Below, in pieces: positions 1 to 11,423 of a DNA stretch of 64,000 bases. The notes beneath the pieces are model-generated. The model was not told the origin of the DNA. It ran no database searches and saw nothing but the letters and a program-made list of their open reading frames with translations. Location of the stretch: NCBI GenBank assembly GCA_039545275.1, contig BCHS01000014.1, positions 65,930 through 129,929 of the forward strand, read 5' to 3'. Source of the DNA: Pseudomicrostroma phylloplanum (taxonomy: Eukaryota; Basidiomycota; Exobasidiomycetes; Microstromatales). Positions within the stretch are counted from its first letter, which is position 1. The number at the start of each line of letters is the position of its first letter. The position numbers and the translations under genes are program-made.

Positions 1-891
1 CTCGGGCATAAGGGTTGATGGGAGCACCTGAGAGCGGCAATGGAGATAGGCCTTGTCAGTCCGGTCCAACAACGCTAGAGGTACCCCTGACCCTCTGTGC
101 TTCATCCTGTGACTCACCGTTGATGTCCAGGTAGTCCTCTGCAAACACCTTGGGTCCCTTGTCCACTGGCTGACCACTTCCGTTGAAGATTCTACCCAAC
201 ATGTCCTCCGATACGGGCAGCTTCATGCTAGCGCCCGAGAACTCGATGTGGGTTTCCTTGACATCAATACCCGATGTTCCCTCGAAGACCTGGACGACGG
301 CCTTTGAGCCGCTGACCTCGAGGACCTGACCTCCTCTGCGCGATCCATCGGGCAGGGTCAGGGATACGATTTCATTGTAGGATGGGAACTACAAAAGGTA
401 ATGAGGATGGCAGAAGAGCGAGAGAGTCAGTCTGATGTACCGTGACGATGAAGTGAGCACAGTTCGTGGGATGTGACTCACCTTGACGTTGTCCAAGACG
501 ACCAGGGGACTGTGGAGAGCGGCGAGGGGGTGCAGTTGCCATCAGTATCGGCGGACCATCAGCAGCGCACGGGACAGATGCGCAACTCACCCATTGATTG
601 CAGAAACAGTTCGGTAGTCTGTGAGGTGTGGAGAGACAGGTGTGCATGAAGATGTCAGTCGATGCTGAGTCAAGGAAGTGGATCCATGTCGGACTCACCC
701 AGGCGCGGGTCGACGTCGTAGTTCTTGACGCTGCGAAGGGGGGATGCGATTCAAGGTGAAGTGGAGTGAGCAAGGGGAGCATCCAGGCAAAGCCTCGAGG
801 CCGAAGAGACCTCCGATTGTTGACTCATTACTCACGCAGCCTTTGCGTTGATCTCGAAGAGCTCACGGTCGCTCATCTGAGGGCCAGGCAT
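1..891 (-). CDS. VMA2: V-type proton ATPase catalytic-sector subunit B (5' part; cut by window edge)
   Basis: This is the nucleotide-binding, non-catalytic B subunit of the V1 sector, which drives vacuolar and endosomal acidification. Translating the minus strand from the ATG at 891 gives [15 protein letters not shown], then conserved B-subunit blocks such as [60 protein letters not shown] and INPYAR. Exons read as 836-891, 699-730, 591-618, 482-509, 118-388 and 1-27; junction phases agree at every step and each donor is GTGAGT. Three exons are only 28-32 nt, so the front of the gene is intron-dense. About 147 of the family's usual ~500 residues are visible; the rest lies left of the window. 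The gene diverges from IML1. Confidence 0.95.
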
Positions 892-1555
892 GACGGGCGA
901 TTAGACGAGGGGGGATCGAAGAGGAGGTGAGGTGGAGTCTGGCAAGCGGGAAGAGGAGGCAAGGAGGATGGCGGTGCGAGTGGCGGGGAAGAGGCAGCGC
1001 CGAGTTGAAGCGAAGAAGGTGGATATATGCTGCTCCTGGAATGTACAAGTCTGGCTTGAGCTGTTGATTGCTACGGAGATGCTGCTGATGGTCGAGTGCG
1101 GCGATACGGGGAGCTGACGATGGGAAGGACAGGCGGCGGGGGCGTGCGATGGATGCCCTCACTGGACTGTCCGTCATCGCCCTGCGCGCGCAACCTCGAC
1201 CCAAGCACGGAAGCACCCACGACGCATGGACCCTCTCGGATAAGGAATAACGACGGGAAGAGAGGCAAGGCAGGCAAGGCGCGCCCAGAGGATCACCCAG
1301 GCAGACTGATACCTAGCATACCATACCATACCATAACATACCATACCATACCAGCGACTGACCGACTGCCTCCTCTCTCCTCTTCACTATCATTCCACCC
1401 ACCTCATCTTTCGTCTCGAGGTCAGGCCACGGCGGAGGAGCGACGCCTTCTACTTCGCCCGCCGTGATGCTTCCGAGGTAGTCCTCACTAGAAAGAGCAT
1501 ATCGGCAGCCTGGAACCCCCATAGCCTGCATCTTCCTTTGAGATCGCAGGCAGCC
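892..1555. promoter_or_regulatory. Divergent VMA2/IML1 intergenic region
   Basis: This 664-bp region separates two divergently transcribed genes and must hold both promoters and leaders. I see a CCATA tandem tract (1317-1353) and pyrimidine-rich stretches before the IML1 start. No convincing TATA box was recognised. Small reading frames here show no protein-like composition. Confidence 0.5.
1317..1353. repeat. CCATA-type microsatellite
   Basis: About seven imperfect tandem copies of the pentamer CCATA/CATAC, with one copy interrupted by an extra A. It lies 200 bp upstream of the IML1 start codon in the shared promoter region. Confidence 0.8.
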
Positions 1556-4500
1556 ATGGCACCTCCACCATCCTCTTCATCCTCGCGGCCACCCTCGCCG
1601 ACTTCCACGAGTCGGTCTGGTCCATCGACTCGGGATAGAGAGCCCAGTGCACGGCGCAATATGGCACTCACTCCCGCAGACACTTCCACCTCGGCCAATC
1701 GTCGCAGATCGTCCTCCAGGCATACCGACGGCAGCCGCCCCACCCTGACATCGCGGCCTGTCATGATTTGGATTCACGAGCCTCCCAATTTCAGCACCAG
1801 CGAAGTCGTCTTGAATCCAGAGATTGCAAAGCTCTTCGGTCCCCTGGGCGAGAATGAAGTCTATGAAATAACGCAGCTCTCGGGCCAACGCCCCGATGAC
1901 TTTGACAATGACCATCGGCGTCGCAAGAAACGAGGGTCTCCGCACGACAGTGCCTTTGTCTTCCGCCCTAGTCAGAGCGGCCATGAGTCCGAGTCGGCAA
2001 GCAAGGCCACCAACGTCCAGCTCAGCGTTTCCAAGAACATTGCAACACGCTACGGCTTCAACAATCGCAGTGAAGTCATCCTCTCCCGCGTCGCTCGCTC
2101 GTCTCGCACAATCTCTCACGTAGAGCTCTATTTTCGAGATCAGTACGTCGGAAGAGCCGACATGTGGCGGCTGACTGCCTCGCTCGAAGACACTTGTGTC
2201 TACTTCGGTCAGAAGGTGAACTTAGTAGGCAGTGTAAGGGCAACGGTCGGGTCCATCTTCATAGACCAGCGCAAAGTCTCCTCTGGCTACGTAGCTCCGG
2301 AGACCAAGACGATCTTCCGGTCCGAGTCCGCAAAGTACCACCTCTTCATACAGCTCGGCAAGGAGATGTGGGACTTTGACGAGGATGGAGAGCTCTACTA
2401 TGAGAAGGCAGTGACCGGCTTTCTACCAGAGCTGCTTAGGCGCTGGAGGACCGCGGCTACCAATCACGTCATTAGCATAACTCTCTTCGCTCGCGTATGG
2501 TACGACGAGAGCGAGCTGCATATGCTGGACGAGGTCGGCCTACCCGTACTCAAGGAGGAAGGTGCAGGGGGCCGATACTACATCGACTACTACAAGGTAC
2601 TCGTCGACCTCGAATCAAGCTCCAATTGGAGCGAGGTGTCGCTGATGCTCAAGGAAGAGCATTGGCGCTTTGAGCATGACATCTTGCTGATTCGCAGACC
2701 AGTCGCAGGTCCCGCCGGAGCACCATGGCAAGAGGAACAGCATGCAGACCTCCTGCGTAGAGATCGAGCGCTGCTGGCTGGGCGCGTGGCAGCATCTCAC
2801 GAAGGCAACATCCTCGAGGCGATCAACCTGGCTCTGAATCCCTTCGACAAACACTACATCGATCGGGACTTGAACAGGACTGGGCTGGATCTCGTCTTCA
2901 TTACCGCTGGTACGGGCCACTTTCGAGTGGACAAGAAGTGGCTGCGGATGACGACCGAGAGGATGATCGACAATGGAATCGGTCTCGATCTTGTTTGTCT
3001 GACCAAGATGCCCCTACACTCCGTCCCTCTCTTTCACTTCAGAAGTCAAATACCCGATCCAACTACGGAATCTGCGTCCCAATTACGCTCAGGCAGAAGG
3101 GCTGGTTACAAAGGAGCATCGTCTTCCTCGTTTTCCCAATTCGCCGGTAGCAGTACCCCTCATGGAGCAAAGCCTAGCTCTGGCCCACCTGACCCGCTCT
3201 ACTATGACTCCGTCAAGACACCCCGAGGAATTCACTCCGCCCCCGAGGCGCCTCAGATGGAGTTCTACTCTATCCCACACTGGATCGATGCCTCCTTCTA
3301 CAACCTGCAACAAGACAAGCCCTTCCGAAGAGATCGTTTTGTTCCTCGGGTGAAGATGCAAGAGATCCAACAGATCGGATACATGGAAAATGAGATCAGC
3401 GATATCTCTCTCCCGTATTTGGATCTGAGAATGATCGGTGGTGATGCCACTCATCTGAATGCTGGCTTCTCGCTGCCAAGGTCACTGCCACCGGGCGGCG
3501 GTAGCTCTGGAGGAGCTCAAACTGTGTTGAGCAGTAGCTCCAACCTTCTAGACAAGCTCACGTCGCGAGAGCAGAGACGAGCTCTCAGGGAGCGTTTTGA
3601 CCGAGAAACCTTTAGAGATCTGGAGAATGCCTCCACTCACGCCAGGAACAGATCGCTTCTCGCATCCGGCGCCGGAACTAGGAATATGATGAGTGTGGCC
3701 GCTGCTTCGGGCTGGCTGCCTGGCAGCTATGAAGAGAGAGAGGCAATCCAGGCGGCGATGGCAGCTGAAAAGGCAGCCGCTGGTGCCGCGCCCCTCCCCA
3801 AGTCTCAAAGACATAGTCGTCTGGGCAGGGATTCCATGTTGGGCAGGCCGACTTTGGAGTCACACGCTGAGGATGACGGTGCGACGCTTGCTGACGATGC
3901 TCATCAGGGACATGACTCCAATCGAAATTCACTGGTGGAGTCACCTCGTGCGAGGTTACGACACCAGGAATCGCCCATCTCGACTCCCTCGGTCAGGGAC
4001 AGCAGCCGCTACTTCTCCATGGCATCCTCCATCAGCGGTGACTTCTCAGACTTCACGTCATCTCGTCCGTCTTCGCTCCGAAGCTTCGCAACGATGAACC
4101 GCAGTCTTCGACCAGGTCAGCAGCCTGGAAAAGCTGAAGCACTGGTCGCCCCCACACAGTATGGCGACATGATAGACGACCTACCTTCGCCAGAGGGGGA
4201 GGAGAACCCAGCTGTCATCGCTATCAATGATCCGAAGAAGGCGAAGCAGCAAAAGGGCTATAAGTGGCTCTGGTCCTCGCTGAGAGGAGGCAGGTCCTCC
4301 AACATCGTCTCGCCCTCCGCTCGCGAATTTGTCAAACCAGACAACGGTGATGCTAGCTATACCGATGCTTCTTCCCCAGCCGGACCATCGCTCGCATCTC
4401 TGAGGATCAAAGCCATCTTGAAAAATTCTCCGAGCCGACGTAATCTTCTCGAGGACGCTCTACAAGATCAAGAGAGGGAGACGGGCGGGTTGCGTCCCGT

Positions 4501-7171
4501 GCCGATCACATCACCCTCTGCCGGCCCAAGTACAACGAAGACACCCCCACGACAAGGCGTGGAATGGGATTCAAGCAGAGCCCGCGTGACCAACACCGAT
4601 GCAGACATCAATCGCGAGCAGGAAGCCTATGAGCAAGCTCTCGACGAGGAAGAGGCTCGTGCGAGGTATGCCCAGCGAGCTCAGATTGAGAAGCAGACCC
4701 TAGTGAACCCTTCCAATCCACGAAAGAGCTTGATGAATACCAGCGTCGTGTCCACTCAGCTGCAGCGCTGGCAACATCTCTTCCCGCGTCGGCTCAACCG
4801 GCATTCGATCAAATGGAAGAGTATCACTACTCCCGCCTGTCTGCCACTGACTACACACTACCTACCCACCGAGCAAGAGCTGCATGAGCAGTGGGCCGAA
4901 TATCCTCACACACTATCAGTGTCGTCGGACTTGGCAAGCTTCCTTGTCAAGCGATCACAGAACCAAGCGCCGGCCCTAGCAGTCCTTCGAGAGCTGACGT
5001 CACAGCGGCTCGCCCAAGGATTTCAGTTCATCGTGCCGTTGAAGAAGGATCAGACCGCTGCAGCTACGTCTCGCAATACTGCCCTGTCCTCACGACGCTT
5101 CGCAAGCAACCCAGGGCGAAGCAACTTTAGTCTGCACAATCCCTCTGAGCTGTTCCAACCTGGCACACTCACGTCTGGCAATCCAATTTTGCTAGGCATG
5201 TCGAATCAAATTCACAGGATCTCGTATGATCGAGCTGCCAGTGCCATCAACGTCGAGCGGTACATCCGCAAGATGCCCTATGACACGTCACCACTGTCGT
5301 ACACTTGCTGCATCTGGCCCCGCAACCTTCCAGGCTACCAGCGAGTGAACACGACCTTCAAGTACCCTGAATTTGGAACCTACGACTGGACATACCTGGA
5401 CTCGCTCGTGGCTGGCCACGCCGAGGAGGACAAGTTTACAGACGATCTGAGATATTGGCGTACGCGATTCGTCATCGTTCCTACTGAAGGGCCGCTACCG
5501 CCTATGAATGCTGCTACTGGTGAACCTTTAGATGAGGAGGAGACCAGGCTGGCCGGTATGGACAGGCTTGCCGACCAGTTCGCTCGGAACAGATGGAAAG
5601 GGAGGGGTGCCGGTAGCGACAGTACCGGTCGTGCACGAGTCGCTGCTCTTCTTCGGTTCATACCTACAAGCCTGGACCCCTCGGCGAGCATGTGGGACGA
5701 CAAGTTCATGAAGCAGATGGAGGCAGCCATCGTCGAGGATGAAGAGGTCGAGCAGGCTGTGCAAGCCCAAAAGGCGTCGAGCCGCGCGGTCAAGAAGCAC
5801 ATCAAGGACGCCTCTTTGGACAGTATCGCTGTCAATATGGCAAACGAGAAGCATGGTCTCAAGATAGAGGATCGACTTTGGAATCGCAAGCTGCATGCTG
5901 CCACGTTCACCGGCACGGACTTTACTACGTGGCTCTCGTGCGAATACGCAGACGTGCGCAATCGCGACGAGGCGGTGGAATGGGGTGACAAGCTCATGAA
6001 GGCAGGGCTGTTCAAGCACGTCCATGCAGTTCACGGCTTCCTCGACGGACACTACTTCTACAGACTCAAAGACGAGTATGCAGCAAAGGCAGTGGGAAAG
6101 AAGAGAGTCGCTGCTCAAAACAAGAGTGGGGATGCTTCTGACGGTAGGGGTCGGAGTGTATCTATGACGAAAGATCCATCAAGCAGCAGCGCTTCCCGTC
6201 GAAGGATGAAGATGTCTCGATCCCTCATCATCGACGTCGACCCCTCTCGCAAGTCCGATCGCGCAGAGACTGCCTTCCTGCACTACGACATTGCGCACAA
6301 TCCAGCCAATGGCTTCAATGCCCAACTGCAATGGCTCGGTACAACTGCACGCTTCATCGAAGACACTGTCCAGAATTGGACGCGCATCGTAGAGCGGTAC
6401 GGCTTACGTCTCATTGAGGCTCCCATCGGCCAGATCTGCGACGTGAGCAAGCACAACCCCTTCCAAGCTCCCATCCAGATCCACCTTTCTCTCGAGCCCC
6501 CACCAACATCGAGCTACCTGAGCTTCTTACCCCCACACGTCAACCCAAGCGAGTACTTCGAGTGGGCCCTCCTGAGACGCTTCGGCTTTGTGCTGGACCA
6601 GGAGGCGTCGGATCGCTACCCTTCGGGCGTGGAGATCATCTACCAGTCCCGCCCGAGCAGGTTCGACTATTCGCAGTTCGTACACAGGAGCGGAGTAGCC
6701 TTTGTGCAGGTGGTAGGAGGAGCCGAGGGGTTCCTCTGGCTGAATAATCGACTTTTCAACTCGCATCACCTCGCTGGGGGCGCAGGCGGTGGCAGTGGGA
6801 ACGGAGCAGGAGGCGCTGGAAGAGCGGGCACTGGCGGGGACGCAGGCAGAGGCGGGAGGTACCCCGCAGCCGGCCCAGCCGGCAGAGGCTTCCCGACTCG
6901 CGGAGGAGGAGCCGCGGGTGGTGGACGAGTAGCGCACGAAAGCTCCGACGAGCACGCTTCTGGTGTGCTTCCAGACCCGGATCGCACCCGGAAGGACTTC
7001 GAGGCCTTCTGCGCCGAGCCCGCTGCGCTGCAGGCCTTTTATGGCGAGGTGATGGCTATGCTCCAGGCTCAGGCGGGTGCGCAGCTCCAGGCGCAGGCAC
7101 AGGCACAGATGGCGACGGCAGGGGCAGGAGCGGCTGCGGGGCCTGCAGGGGAAGTTAGTACGAGCGGATAG
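1556..7171 (+). CDS. IML1: Iml1/DEPDC5 family protein, SEACIT (GATOR1) complex subunit
   Basis: Iml1 is the DEP-domain subunit of the SEACIT/GATOR1 complex, which restrains TORC1 at the vacuole through the Gtr/Rag GTPases. It is one uninterrupted frame of 1871 codons; the ATG at 1556 sits in a GCCATGG context, and the frame upstream has only a TTG. The N-terminal Iml1 domain starts near residue 69 (IWIHEPPNF). A DEP domain is clear at about 1441-1504 (TGTDFTTWLSCEY ... HYFYRL). A conserved C-terminal domain starts near 1572 (TAFLHYDIAHNPANGF). Long Ser-rich linkers lie at about 530-1000. The last ~135 residues are Gly/Ala/Gln-rich, which is unusual. In this complex the GAP arginine is on the Nprl2 partner, so none is expected here. 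Confidence 0.93.
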   Translation: MAPPPSSSSSRPPSPTSTSRSGPSTRDREPSARRNMALTPADTSTSANRRRSSSRHTDGSRPTLTSRPVMIWIHEPPNFSTSEVVLNPEIAKLFGPLGENEVYEITQLSGQRPDDFDNDHRRRKKRGSPHDSAFVFRPSQSGHESESASKATNVQLSVSKNIATRYGFNNRSEVILSRVARSSRTISHVELYFRDQYVGRADMWRLTASLEDTCVYFGQKVNLVGSVRATVGSIFIDQRKVSSGYVAPETKTIFRSESAKYHLFIQLGKEMWDFDEDGELYYEKAVTGFLPELLRRWRTAATNHVISITLFARVWYDESELHMLDEVGLPVLKEEGAGGRYYIDYYKVLVDLESSSNWSEVSLMLKEEHWRFEHDILLIRRPVAGPAGAPWQEEQHADLLRRDRALLAGRVAASHEGNILEAINLALNPFDKHYIDRDLNRTGLDLVFITAGTGHFRVDKKWLRMTTERMIDNGIGLDLVCLTKMPLHSVPLFHFRSQIPDPTTESASQLRSGRRAGYKGASSSSFSQFAGSSTPHGAKPSSGPPDPLYYDSVKTPRGIHSAPEAPQMEFYSIPHWIDASFYNLQQDKPFRRDRFVPRVKMQEIQQIGYMENEISDISLPYLDLRMIGGDATHLNAGFSLPRSLPPGGGSSGGAQTVLSSSSNLLDKLTSREQRRALRERFDRETFRDLENASTHARNRSLLASGAGTRNMMSVAAASGWLPGSYEEREAIQAAMAAEKAAAGAAPLPKSQRHSRLGRDSMLGRPTLESHAEDDGATLADDAHQGHDSNRNSLVESPRARLRHQESPISTPSVRDSSRYFSMASSISGDFSDFTSSRPSSLRSFATMNRSLRPGQQPGKAEALVAPTQYGDMIDDLPSPEGEENPAVIAINDPKKAKQQKGYKWLWSSLRGGRSSNIVSPSAREFVKPDNGDASYTDASSPAGPSLASLRIKAILKNSPSRRNLLEDALQDQERETGGLRPVPITSPSAGPSTTKTPPRQGVEWDSSRARVTNTDADINREQEAYEQALDEEEARARYAQRAQIEKQTLVNPSNPRKSLMNTSVVSTQLQRWQHLFPRRLNRHSIKWKSITTPACLPLTTHYLPTEQELHEQWAEYPHTLSVSSDLASFLVKRSQNQAPALAVLRELTSQRLAQGFQFIVPLKKDQTAAATSRNTALSSRRFASNPGRSNFSLHNPSELFQPGTLTSGNPILLGMSNQIHRISYDRAASAINVERYIRKMPYDTSPLSYTCCIWPRNLPGYQRVNTTFKYPEFGTYDWTYLDSLVAGHAEEDKFTDDLRYWRTRFVIVPTEGPLPPMNAATGEPLDEEETRLAGMDRLADQFARNRWKGRGAGSDSTGRARVAALLRFIPTSLDPSASMWDDKFMKQMEAAIVEDEEVEQAVQAQKASSRAVKKHIKDASLDSIAVNMANEKHGLKIEDRLWNRKLHAATFTGTDFTTWLSCEYADVRNRDEAVEWGDKLMKAGLFKHVHAVHGFLDGHYFYRLKDEYAAKAVGKKRVAAQNKSGDASDGRGRSVSMTKDPSSSSASRRRMKMSRSLIIDVDPSRKSDRAETAFLHYDIAHNPANGFNAQLQWLGTTARFIEDTVQNWTRIVERYGLRLIEAPIGQICDVSKHNPFQAPIQIHLSLEPPPTSSYLSFLPPHVNPSEYFEWALLRRFGFVLDQEASDRYPSGVEIIYQSRPSRFDYSQFVHRSGVAFVQVVGGAEGFLWLNNRLFNSHHLAGGAGGGSGNGAGGAGRAGTGGDAGRGGRYPAAGPAGRGFPTRGGGAAGGGRVAHESSDEHASGVLPDPDRTRKDFEAFCAEPAALQAFYGEVMAMLQAQAGAQLQAQAQAQMATAGAGAAAGPAGEVSTSG

Positions 7172-7962
7172 CGGCGGACGGACGGTACTGTACCCATCGC
7201 AGCGCAATTCGAGAGCGGCAGAATCAAAGAAGGTGACCCGCAGATCATCATAAATGGAGACGACAATGCAGCAGACATTCTCATCCTCACGAAGGCACAC
7301 TCATTTGGTCTGCTCAAGTGAGAGAGCTCTGAGCTCGTAAGAAAATCACCATCTATTGTAGTTAGCGGTCGATGTGATGTGGCCTGCAAGGGGGGCGAAA
7401 GGGTGAAGGGTGAGGCAGCTGTTCACGCCTGGCCTGGTACAGTACGACAACGCAATGAGTATGAGTTTCAGCGTTGGAGTCCACACGCACACGCCCCCAT
7501 CACAATCGCAATCGTCCTCGTCCTCCAAGGCCCGCTATGAGCCGTTCGCCGTTTCTGGGAGGTACACCCACACATCACCGAAGTCCAATCCAGCCCAGCC
7601 GCTCAGGATGCCCCCCTGGGAAGGGGCTGAACTGTACAGATTCTGTGGGATCTCGTACCGTGGAGTATGAGGGACAGAACAGTCCTAGGCGTAGTCGTAC
7701 CGGTGCCTGCGATCAGACCTGTGCTCTGTGCAGGAATCGCCAATTTCAATCCAATCCCGAATCCAGATCTTCTACATGTCTCTCAACTTCTCACTCATCG
7801 AATCGAGCTTGTACAGAATACACTAGGTACTTTCTATTGGCGGAGCGCGGCTGAAAATCCGAGCGAGCGACTGGTATGATGATCTGATCTGGTTGCCACT
7901 CCACTCCACTCCACTCTGCTCCTTTGCCCCTCATGCCTGCCTGCTCCACACCTCACCTCACC
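7172..7962. other. Convergent 3' intergenic region IML1/LRO1
   Basis: This 791-bp tail-to-tail spacer should contain both 3' UTRs. Short tandem CCACT and CCTCA runs occur at about 7897-7965. I see no gene: the small open frames are low-complexity and without family motifs. Confidence 0.5.
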
Positions 7963-10760
7963 TCACGTCGAAGCGTGAGTAGTCCCGTCCCAGTCTATCC
8001 TCGCAGCATAGTCTGTCATGCCGGCCGAGAGCGATGAGGAGCAGATGTCAGCGCTGTGATTCTCAAGAACCTCTCTTCGGCGCCGCTGTCTAGGACTCAC
8101 CGCGAATATTGGATATCACGTTCTCCTCTACCTCGTCGGCCCGACCCGCTGCGATACGGAGCACGAGCTCGTTGACCTTGGCGGCTCCCTGAAAGAAGAC
8201 ATGGGCGAATTTCGGTCAGTACGACTTTCGCTCTTCCTCCCTCCAACCGAACCGGCATGTCTGCGTTCGAACCGTGAACGAGAACGAGTCCCTTGGTACA
8301 CTCTCATCTGCTACAGTACTCACCAGGATGTCAACGTGGTCCGCCGTCTTTGGTCCACCTCTGAGGTCCATTCCCTCTGGTTCATGCAGAAGCTCATGCG
8401 TGACAATTTTGCACCCAGCAGGATTATACCTCTTCCTCTTCCAACCCTCGACGCTCATCGCCCCAAGGGACAAGAGGGAGACTGTACCGTCTCCATCTCC
8501 CATTTTGCACCCAGCGCGAATCTTAGGAGAGGCGTCGGATCCGTCTTGATGAACAGTCGTGTCGATCCAGTGGGAGCGGGCAGTAGGGAACCCAAGCGGC
8601 ACGGCTTCTGTTTCGTTTGTGCAGGTCGAGTCTGTGCACCGGGCGGCGTAGCCCTCGACGATGGTGTCTTCTTGCTCAAAGGGACCCTTTTCGTAAAAGT
8701 AGGCTCGCTCCGTCGGCTTGCCCACACCGTAGAGGCTGATGACCTTCATCGAGGGGGCATTGGGCAGAGCAGCCTCGAGTGGGTTGGACCAGGTTCGTGG
8801 TTCTTGATTGTTCCGTTGAATCTCGTCCTCGTCAAAAGACATCCCATTCGAGTAGTTGGTCTGCACCATACGCTGGAAAGTGCTAGGTGTGTGTTGCAGC
8901 AGCCAGGTCAGGGCAGCATCCGCCGAGAGATTGCCCTGTACCTGCGTATGCGAGGTGAGGTCGTGCAAGGTAGAGTTGTCCACGCCACGGCTGTCAGAGG
9001 CGTCCCCAGCTCCCAGGAAAACAGGGCTGTCTCCCTGCGGCAGGCGGAACGTGTACAGGGAGCCGTGCGTCTCTGAAGCATCTTCATCATCGTCTGGGGC
9101 CCATGTGGTATTGCCCCAGACAGCATCGCCTCCCTTGATGATCATGCTTGCTGAGCCAGCCCATGTCCTGAAGAGGCGGGCCCTCTCCCTCCTGGAAAAG
9201 AACTTCTCCAACAGAAAGGCCGCTGCGGGAGGAACCTCGACTGTATCTCTCATCTCGCCCGAAAGGAGAGCAGCCATCGCCTTTGGCACTCCAAGGAAAG
9301 TTCCGGCAATGGAGGTGAAAGACTCGAGATGCTGCTCCACCCACTGGTCTCCTCCATTGCCAAAGCCGGGGCCTGAAGCCTCGACCCACTTCATAAAGTA
9401 GAGGGCCACTGAGCTACCCATCGAGTGAGCAACCAGGACCGTCTTCTTGCCGGAAAGAGCAAGATTCTGTTCGATGCGCAGCTTCAGCCGCGTGAAGTAC
9501 TGGTCTCGAACTAACGGGAGGAAGAGGGGGGGGGGGGGGGNNNNNNNNNNNNNNNNNNNNNNNNNNNNNNNNNNNNNNNNNNNNNNNNNNNNNNNNNNNN
9601 NNNNNNNNNNNNNNNNNNNNNNNNNNNNNNNNNNNNNNNNNNNNNNNNNNNNNNNNNNNNNNNNNNCAACTGATCCTTTTCCTGTACCTTCCGCATGGGC
9701 CGCTTCAGCTCTCACCTTCCAGGTTGGAATAGCTCAGCCTCCAATCATAGCTGGCCATGTACAAATTATTCGAGTCATACCCAATCGCCGCGAGATTCTC
9801 AATGATCCTACTCCAGATCCAATAATTGCCCAAGAAGAAGCTGGCTGCGTCCAAACCCTCTGCAGCTCTGACTTTGATCCCAGGCGGATCCAAGCCGGTC
9901 AGAGGGTCAAGGGAGAGGTGCTTGACCCACATGTCCTTCTCCAGGGCAATGGTCCTCATCATCGTGGTAGTGCCCCAGAGACGCTTCCTGAAATAGCCCG
10001 ATACGTCTTCGCCTGTTGTCCAGGACTCTAGTCCAGTGGAGATAATACCAGGCATGAGCACCACTGGATACTCGGCCTGGTACCCCTGAGCGGCAAGTTG
10101 TCTACCGACTTTGAAGTTCTGTGTAGAGAGCCACTCTTTCGATCCGCTGAAGAGGTTATCGCGTAGATCCGCAAACTCCTTTGGCATGCGAAGGGAAAAG
10201 TCAATGGAGGAGAGATCTACCCCGACGTTCATCAGCTGGTCGTCCATGATTGTGCGTAGGGCACGGATATGTCCTTCCATGCTGGCATTTTGGCTCGCGA
10301 GCCAAGCTACAGCGGCACCGAGGAGGATTCCGACGATGAAAAAGGAGCGGCGATAGCGCGTGATGCCCTTTTGAGTCTGCTCATCGGGCATCTTCAGAAA
10401 GTCCACCTCGCTCAAGTCTAGCTCGTCAAAGGGAGTGTTGGGTGCACGGACAGTGTACGAGGGACGTTGCTTGCCCCCCAAGAGGCCAGGCCGCGCCTGT
10501 GCCTTCTTGGCGTGCGTATCCCGCTCCAAGACGATACGCCTCGGGTACTGTGCAAAGTCGTCATCGGACACTGGCGTGGATGTACCATTGGATGGAATGT
10601 CAATCGTGTCTGGAGCAGTCCCTGTCCTCTTTCTTGCTCGCGACTTTGCACCTGAAGGAGTCGGCGAGGGGGACGAGGGATGACGTGGGAGAGCGGACGA
10701 CGTCGCGCTCTGACCATTGTGCCTCGAAGAGGAGGAGGAGGAGGAAGATGGGTCTGCCAT
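7963..10760 (-). CDS. LRO1: Phospholipid:diacylglycerol acyltransferase (PDAT, LCAT-like)
   Basis: PDAT moves an acyl chain from a phospholipid to diacylglycerol, making triacylglycerol at the ER. Exons are 9716-10760, 8324-9510, 8101-8188 and 7963-8012, totalling 2370 nt or 789 aa, with phases consistent throughout. Residues 1-120 are Ser-rich and cytosolic-looking. One membrane anchor lies at about 138-154 (FFIVGILLGAAVAWLAS). The LCAT fold follows: PVVLMPGIISTGLESW, YDWRLSYSNLE, nucleophile Ser378 in VAHSMGSS, and His740 in TADHVDIL. Yeast Lro1 is 661 aa; the extra length is mostly the N-terminus. The first intron (9511-9715) contains the 126-N gap, so the protein itself appears complete. 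A long plus-strand frame over 8201-9076 is antisense shadow. Confidence 0.95.
9541..9666. other. Assembly gap (126 N) within an LRO1 intron
   Basis: A run of N is preceded on the plus strand by 15 consecutive G (9526-9540). Flanking splice sites (GTGAGA donor at 9710-9715, TTAG acceptor at 9511-9514, read on the minus strand) join in phase and give the expected family sequence (NLE then VRDQYF). The gap is therefore intronic and no coding sequence need be missing. Confidence 0.95.
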
Positions 10761-11423
10761 TACGAAGGCGGTGGGAGGTGCCTGGGAGTGATACTATAGA
10801 GGTGGGTACGAAGGGAGAAGAAGCAACGCAGGCCGAGCAGCTGAGCCGCAGAGCTGACCAATGACTGGATGACTGGAGATGATGGCGTACGGAAGGCAAG
10901 ATGTGCGGTCCGCCATGCGCCGCGGCCTATGACGGCGGCAATGAAGCCACTTTCGATGTTTGTCGCGAGAAATGTCCGAAGAGCGGAAACAGCCACTTCC
11001 GCCGCCGAGGGGATTTCAAAACCTCGACTCACGCGACATCGGGCACCAAGGGGTCGGTCAGAATTCAGGGTCCACACATCCGGGCGGTGGGGACAGCCTT
11101 CGCAGCTGACAAGCTCGCTTCTCGCCAGGTGAGGGGGATATAACTTCCCACGCACTTGCACAGACAACAGACATGAACACATGGTGAGATGAGACATGCT
11201 TCATAGCAAGGCAAAGACAAGACTTCTGGTGACAGGGAAAACACACGCAAGGCATAGCAGGTGCAGGCGGGGTGTGCATGGGACGAATATACTACAACAT
11301 GGTCGATCTGGATAAGCGTGACAAGTACAAGGGAAGCACAGAGATTGCGAGGTATGGGGGTGGGAAAGGGGGAAAATCAAGAGACAAGATCGAGCCGTGC
11401 CAAGCCCATCGCACCACCATAGC
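10761..11423. promoter_or_regulatory. LRO1 upstream region and 3' flank of the bZIP gene
   Basis: This 663-bp region lies between the LRO1 start codon and the stop codon of the next minus-strand gene. It must hold the LRO1 promoter and the bZIP 3' UTR. I see no further gene; short plus-strand frames (e.g. 10869-11143) lack motifs. Confidence 0.45.

Noticed and set aside
8201..9076. 291-codon plus-strand frame
   Set aside because: It lies antisense to the clearly conserved LRO1 catalytic region and shows no family resemblance.
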